The notes beneath the pieces are model-generated. The model made no database searches and was not told where the DNA came from. It worked only from the letters and a program-made list of their open reading frames with translations. From an uncultured Roseburia sp. (GTDB taxonomy: Bacteria; Bacillota; Clostridia; Lachnospirales; Lachnospiraceae): a stretch of 64,000 bases of DNA. Below, piece after piece: positions 60,801 to 64,000 of this stretch (position 1 is the stretch's first letter; each line of letters starts with the position of its first letter). The stretch lies in the NCBI GenBank assembly GCA_947647505.1, contig CANSKO010000008.1:62001-126000 (forward strand). Reading direction: 5' to 3'. Made by a program: the position numbers and the translations under genes.

Positions 60801-62466
60801 CAAACAGGATGCCGTATTCTCCGCTGTTCTGGTCGTCCGTACTGCGGTCCTTCATCCAACAGTAGATGGTGGCCGGATTCGTATTTGCCTCCGTATCCAG
60901 ACGGATGCAGCTTCTTGTCCCCGTATTGCTGCCGTACGCAAAAATATGATACCTGGACTGTATTTCATAGCGGTCCGTATAGGCTTTGCTTTGCATAATA
61001 TCATACAGCCTCCCCTGCATGCGAAACGTTTCCGTCGTATTTCCTTTCGCGTCAAACGCGCTCTCCGAATAGAGGACGCGCTCCGTAAACAGCGTCTTAC
61101 GGCCCAGCAGCAGCTTTTGCTCCGCTTCCTTTAACCGGTCCAGAAATACCCTGCGCTCCAGACTGGTTGCCGCTCCAATATACGCATTCAGTTCCCGATC
61201 CGAAATTGCTTTCCAGTCGCAGGAAAGGAGCGTCTTTTCTTTGCCGCTCTCTTCTTCCTTTTTCGGCTCTTCCGGCTGCAAAGCAGAATCCGGCGCAAGC
61301 AGTCCGTGTCCATACAGCGCGTCCCATCCGTCTTCTCCCAGATCTTCTGCGCGTTCTTTCAGATCATCGAAAAGCTCCTGATACGTGCATGTCGGCCGTT
61401 CTGCCATATAGCCGGCGGCGACTGCGGAAACAAGCGCGGCAGAGACGGACGTTCCCTCCATCTTTTTATGTGCGCCGCTTCCTGCCTGCGCTTCTGCCGT
61501 TCCATAGGCGCAAAAATCCACATCATCGCCGCGATTGGAATATTCCGCAATTTTTTTATCTGCGCCAACTGCCGACACTGTGATCGCTTCCTTTATATTG
61601 GCCGGCGAAAAATCCGACGTATCGCCTCCGGCATTTCCCGCAGAAACGATAACGGGTATTCCTTTTCGCCCGGCTTCTTTTATCGCCTCGCACAATGCGG
61701 CGGAATGGGGCGCTTTATACGCGCTCATGCTGATCTGAATCAGATCCGCCTTATGCTCTGTCGCATAGCAGATGCCCAGATACAATTTCAGCGTGGAAGT
61801 CACCCCGTCCGCGTCCGCCGCCTTCACCGGCATTATTTTGACGCGTTCGCCTGTATGTGAAAGGATGATGTCTGCCATCGCGCTTCCGTGTCCATTTGCA
61901 TCCGCCGTTCCGCCGGAGGCAGTCAGATCGACGCCCTCCTGCACCCTGCCGCGCTTCTCCTGTTTCGCGCCGTATCCGGTATCGATCACTGCCACAACGA
62001 CGTCTTTTTCTTCTGATTTTTTCCCTTCTTTCTTTTTTTCTTTTGATGGATTTCCTGCATATTCCTTTGCCGCGGCGCCAACCCATTTTGCGGCGCCGCT
62101 GTAAGAATAATCCGCTTCTACTGTCAGCCCCGGTATTTTCTTCAACGCCCGATATGCCTTTTTTGTCGCTTTTTCTGACGCATAATCCAAAATATACAGG
62201 TTCCCATACCCCGAAATCACCTGACTGGCGCCCATTGCGTCAAATTCCGTTTCACTGATGACAAGCAGCCGCTTATTCTGCCATGCATTGTCCGGCTCTT
62301 TTGTATCCCATTCATCTTCCTCCGCCGCCGCAACAGCGGCTTCCACAAACGCATCAAGATCCTCTGCGACAACAACATTATCCTCCGCTTTGGCAAACCC
62401 GGCGGCAAACAGCCCCATCAGACAGACGCAGACTGCGGCCAGACACGTTTTTTTCCTGTTTTTCAA
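57889..62466 (-). CDS. Giant secreted subtilase-family protein with InlB-type repeats
   Basis: 1525 residues from TTG at 62466 (AAGGAGG 7 bases upstream; the ATG at 62472 is too close to it). A signal peptide ends near FAAGFAKAE. An S8 peptidase domain at about 155-400 has Asp (VAVIDTGYG), His (DANGHGSAMA) and Ser (MEGTSVSAALVS), so the triad is complete. Then comes a beta-rich middle with CxxC pairs (YTCDACDRTW). Four InlB/Listeria-Bacteroides-like repeats follow, each ending in a LYARW/VYAKW/LYAQW/LYAVW motif, and a helical C-terminus. There is no LPXTG or obvious anchor. It may process envelope proteins of the locus upstream. Confidence 0.88.
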   Translation of the reverse strand: MKNRKKTCLAAVCVCLMGLFAAGFAKAEDNVVVAEDLDAFVEAAVAAAEEDEWDTKEPDNAWQNKRLLVISETEFDAMGASQVISGYGNLYILDYASEKATKKAYRALKKIPGLTVEADYSYSGAAKWVGAAAKEYAGNPSKEKKKEGKKSEEKDVVVAVIDTGYGAKQEKRGRVQEGVDLTASGGTADANGHGSAMADIILSHTGERVKIMPVKAADADGVTSTLKLYLGICYATEHKADLIQISMSAYKAPHSAALCEAIKEAGRKGIPVIVSAGNAGGDTSDFSPANIKEAITVSAVGADKKIAEYSNRGDDVDFCAYGTAEAQAGSGAHKKMEGTSVSAALVSAVAAGYMAERPTCTYQELFDDLKERAEDLGEDGWDALYGHGLLAPDSALQPEEPKKEEESGKEKTLLSCDWKAISDRELNAYIGAATSLERRVFLDRLKEAEQKLLLGRKTLFTERVLYSESAFDAKGNTTETFRMQGRLYDIMQSKAYTDRYEIQSRYHIFAYGSNTGTRSCIRLDTEANTNPATIYCWMKDRSTDDQNSGEYGILFVPGSSAYDFSESVHKIENCDRADSGNPLVWRLKIRNVKVRKPAARAVDFDASLWNKSTYQLAGTQISGLKAHYWYIYHYQVKPASDAARQRAYGDGAYHGGFWDLADASGKRCGSTEITTSVDIGSRDLYTDGQRDGIVYRLPLTEHVSLASQRTILDTEATCVQKGVCHVETSYTCDACDRTWKETGGLQETPQLLHAYAPNTAENNGIANGIYWEACTRNCGGYDGAGAYWQRNVRYLQPVRIWEMDTEGNYPALPSGTDRENAYYAAGESVLQWERAETDELLAGRIEAFAALDHAAYHDVYIRRKRYTVVYDGNGAERGHTDPQNVYFGQSFDLRENGFTRRGHTTRGWSLTPSGAVLPETGVKNLSDAHQGVVTLYARWRPCVYQVTLDHQGADQSPGTQFVYEKYGIGYYQRPGGTQLFPERKIEIPKKNAADDGLPGGLRRQKFLGYYTQPDGKGHLMIQPDGEMLASINGSGAFAYFSLDETVYAKWEDMHMIRFDPNLSKEEMDLFESLNPEKGKEPVVCPSPRWKEKGEDVTVSYADTILRHKTLAACYRLKGYSLTPEIDSDSELVLSRDRRAHTITKEQDVTLYAQWDTDFIIAYMGNGQDAGRNFLSMKGDMARMHVLARNCFTKTKKRPTVDVSSGRTLQESGDPYMETVPFGFYGWSMQMEKEKQMQEEIYRSEDLDDVERSGRELIFAAVKREEEGNGDILTFGGPAAGFGPLTEEEAEEVRPNLPFLNLYAVWDEYPQIHAADQYLPLSDAQNGVLTEAYLLRLARATDAELKTEENSDGVMKHGTDAAGRTSFTIPDYQTEDFTGAEEDMRLTITYRAEDAAGHVTTKIVRITLTDTSGEAYDDGTVRFISEKHMDTLAKDSVWRSGNYAKALARALNNRKSEEEYTSVTPVQRAFGMQPVVKPGSGAWDHVQEIWKFDHVTVRRIQAYIEAGGEKEGPSGFLEKFGNCRVR

Positions 62467-62478
62467 TCGCATTCCTCC

Positions 62479-63135
62479 TTACATTTCATCAAATACCGCA
62501 AGCAGCCTGACATCCTCAGAAACGACGTATGCCCTGCCCTGTGACGCCAGGACATTCCGATCGCCGTTTTTCCCCGAAATGCGCAGCGCTTCCGCCACTC
62601 CTGATCCGCCCGACACAAAACGCCATCCCCGAAAAACCGATCCCTCTTCTGTGGGCGGAGCGGGAACGGTGCAGACGGTTCCCTTTCGTATCGAATATTC
62701 CTTGTACAGCGTATCTCTCGACGTATAAAAGCCAACTGTCTGATACTCAGGCGCGCGTTCTTCCTTTCTGTCAAAAATCACCGTCCGCACTTCCGCCACG
62801 CTTCCCTGCTCTCCATTGGGATGCCGGTAAGTTTCCGTAATCTCCACCGACAGCAGTCCCAGCTCATAGTCGGCGTCTAAAATGGCTACCGTAAGATCCG
62901 AATCACTGTTCATCTGTATCAGCAGCGTTTTTAAAAAATCTGCCGTAAACGCCTCCTTCTCTTCTATCGTATACGCATGCCCGCGCATAACGGAAGACAT
63001 CGTCGCATCGACGGCCTGCGAAAGCGAAGCAAACGCCTCCTCTTCTCTGGCGGCTCTTCCATAGAGCGCAAGCATTATCACACATACAAACAGGGCGATG
63101 CATCCGCACCCTGCGCCAAATGCAATTTTTTTCAT
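62479..63135 (-). CDS. Membrane-anchored protein with a partial InlB-like C-terminus
   Basis: 218 residues. One N-terminal membrane segment (AFGAGCGCIALFVCVIMLALYG) leads to an extracellular region. The part at about 30-130 is pilin-like in layout, with QAVDATMSSVMRG, LKTLLIQMNSDSDLTV and LLSVEITETYRHPNG. The last 70 residues resemble half an InlB repeat (VPAPPTEEGSVFRGWRF and RLLAVFDEM). It lies 12 bases before the subtilase gene, AAAGGA precedes the ATG, and both proteins share the InlB-type end. It could be a TadE-like minor pilin. No firm family match by eye. Confidence 0.65.
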   Translation of the reverse strand: MKKIAFGAGCGCIALFVCVIMLALYGRAAREEEAFASLSQAVDATMSSVMRGHAYTIEEKEAFTADFLKTLLIQMNSDSDLTVAILDADYELGLLSVEITETYRHPNGEQGSVAEVRTVIFDRKEERAPEYQTVGFYTSRDTLYKEYSIRKGTVCTVPAPPTEEGSVFRGWRFVSGGSGVAEALRISGKNGDRNVLASQGRAYVVSEDVRLLAVFDEM

Positions 63136-63147
63136 ACCTGTCCTTTC

Positions 63148-63666
63148 TCAGCTGCCCGTTACGGGAATCTTGTATATCCGACAGGACGTTTTCTTTTGAG
63201 CATCCGTTGCGCGCACCTTCAACGCATATACGCCAACAGCGGGAAATACAACCCCCGTCGTATGGTACGCGCCCGTTTTTTTCGCTCTTTCTTCGTTCGA
63301 ACGATACAAAACGCTCTCGCCAGACGCATCATACACGTCCAGAATTTCCACTTCGGCCGGATTCCCGTCCGCATCCTTTGCCGTAAACATCGCGTGAAGA
63401 TTGACGGCCTTTTGCGGCGCTATCTTCTGGCAGACAAAGACAATCTCCGGTCTGCGCCTTGCCGCAACCGTCTGGTAAACGCCCGCGTCCGCATCTGCAT
63501 CCAAAGACGCCTCCTCCTGCTTTGCCCGCTCCATCGCTTTTGCATATGCGACGGCAAACCATCCGGTCTTTCCATCCACGCGGATATGAAAAAAGATGCC
63601 AAATACAACTGCCGCAGCCATGCAAAGCGCAATCGTCCTGCCCTGCTGTTTCATCAATATCTGCAT
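63148..63666 (-). CDS. Membrane-anchored extracellular beta-sandwich protein
   Basis: 172 residues. A short hydrophobic segment (TIALCMAAAVVFGIFF) near the N-terminus is followed by a lysine/acid linker. The last 100 residues form an Ig- or cadherin-like pattern (EIVFVCQKIAPQ, AEVEILDVYDASGESV, VFPAVGVYALKVRATDA). AAGGAGG sits 4 bases before the ATG. It is one of a run of small envelope genes at the right edge. The function is unknown. Confidence 0.65.
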   Translation of the reverse strand: MQILMKQQGRTIALCMAAAVVFGIFFHIRVDGKTGWFAVAYAKAMERAKQEEASLDADADAGVYQTVAARRRPEIVFVCQKIAPQKAVNLHAMFTAKDADGNPAEVEILDVYDASGESVLYRSNEERAKKTGAYHTTGVVFPAVGVYALKVRATDAQKKTSCRIYKIPVTGS

Positions 63667-63675
63667 AATGCCTCC

Positions 63676-63825
63676 TTAACAGGCGGCTTCCAGCATGCCG
63701 GCCAGATACATACGCAGCATGCCGGCGTCTGTGCGCCCAAGCAACAGCAGCATGCCGCCAATTACAACAGACGCTGCCAGAATTCCTTTCATCAGTTCTC
63801 CTCCCTGATATACCGATTCTTCCAT
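63676..63825 (-). CDS. 49-residue membrane peptide
   Basis: The ATG at 63825 follows GGGAGGA by 7 bases and gives MEESVYQGGELMKG. A second ATG at 63792 has an equally good GGAGG and would give a 38-residue peptide. Either contains one hydrophobic segment (GILAASVVIGGMLLLLG) and a tail ending GMLEAAC. It is in series with the next small gene (16-base gap). No family is recognised. Confidence 0.55.
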   Translation of the reverse strand: MEESVYQGGELMKGILAASVVIGGMLLLLGRTDAGMLRMYLAGMLEAAC

Positions 63826-63841
63826 TGTTTCATCCTCCCGT

Positions 63842-63952
63842 CTAAAATGCTGTGACGGCGCCAAGCGCAATCGTCATCAGACCCAACATCGTTATGGAAA
63901 GCACAACGTATAATATCGCTTCCCCGTAATCTTCAAATAATCCGTCGTTCAT
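63842..63952 (-). CDS. 36-residue pilin-like membrane peptide
   Basis: The frame starts MNDGLFEDYGEAILYVVLS and continues with a second hydrophobic run to GAVTAF. GGGGG lies 8 bases before the ATG. The short charged head with a Gly-Glu pair just before a hydrophobic helix resembles small Flp/Tad-type pilins, which keep Gly/Glu at the cleavage site. The length is very short even for that group, so the assignment is tentative. Confidence 0.5.
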   Translation of the reverse strand: MNDGLFEDYGEAILYVVLSITMLGLMTIALGAVTAF

Positions 63953-63964
63953 GCAGCATACCCC

Positions 63965-64000
63965 CTATCTTGCAAATCCACGCAGGCAGCTGGCCGTTTC
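63965..64000 (-). CDS. C-terminal end of a gene cut by the right edge
   Basis: The last 11 codons (ETASCLRGFAR) and a TAG stop (63965-63967) are in frame to the window edge, directly before the ribosome site of the 36-residue peptide. Operon spacing supports a real gene, perhaps another envelope protein. Nothing more can be said. Confidence 0.4.
   Translation of the reverse strand, partial: ETASCLRGFAR

Noticed and set aside
1-64000. tRNA, rRNA, CRISPR array or intact insertion sequence
   Set aside because: No tRNA-like T-arm with acceptor pairing, no rRNA stretch, no regularly spaced repeats and no transposase frame were seen by eye. The only recombinase is the single tyrosine type at 7769.

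Overview
The window looks like a chromosomal segment of a gut-type Clostridia, most likely Lachnospiraceae (inference). The basis is a moderate-GC Gram-positive gene set with strong AGGAGG ribosome binding sites, a butyrate-forming thl-hbd-bcd-etfB-etfA operon, a BlaI/BlaR1 pair, type 1B PyrD/PyrK, and YfhO and LTA-synthase-like surface enzymes. No rRNA, tRNA, CRISPR array or intact insertion sequence was seen. About 15-56 kb is read almost entirely from the minus strand.

Left part (1-15.4 kb). A sodium-solute symporter is followed by an AT-rich scar (1.8-3.8 kb). The scar holds a decayed AbrB/RelE-type toxin-antitoxin pair, a 44-residue membrane peptide, an unknown 204-residue membrane protein and an N-terminally broken Xre regulator. 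Next is blaI-blaR1 behind a consensus promoter with a TACA-NN-TGTA operator. Two further such operators lie between a divergent lipoprotein gene and a tyrosine recombinase gene, which suggests a beta-lactam-responsive regulon. Then come a DnaA-box-like cluster, a YfhO membrane protein, a TetR-DUF4180 pair and a response regulator-histidine kinase-membrane protein operon.

Middle part (15.4-38.5 kb). A compact minus-strand operon encodes an SCP2 protein, an alpha/beta hydrolase, a condensation-domain-like acyltransferase, a free-standing acyl carrier protein and an AMP-dependent ligase. It faces a TetR gene across two identical TGACC-N3-GGTCA operators and is the best candidate here for an undescribed small-molecule or lipid pathway. 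It is followed by a surface cluster (YfhO, LTA synthase-like sulfatase, transglutaminase-like protein), a SWIM-SNF2 ATPase, DegV, DAHP synthase and the butyrate operon, which lacks a crotonase gene.

Right part (38.5-64 kb). A long, tightly packed minus-strand array runs from a CdaR/PucR-like regulator through ftsE, ftsX, a C-terminal processing protease, vanZ-like, prfB (programmed frameshift), an ACT/HTH regulator, hom, a phosphoglycerate-mutase-like gene (probably the homoserine kinase), lysC and pyrC-pyrF-pyrK-pyrD. Upstream lie YitT, a TagA-family glycosyltransferase and glycogen phosphorylase, then a plus-strand CBS-domain transporter-like protein. The window closes with a minus-strand envelope locus: tiny membrane or pilin-like peptides, two anchored proteins and a 1.5-kilo-residue secreted subtilase with InlB-type repeats. 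This may be the edge of a Tad/Flp-type pilus cluster.
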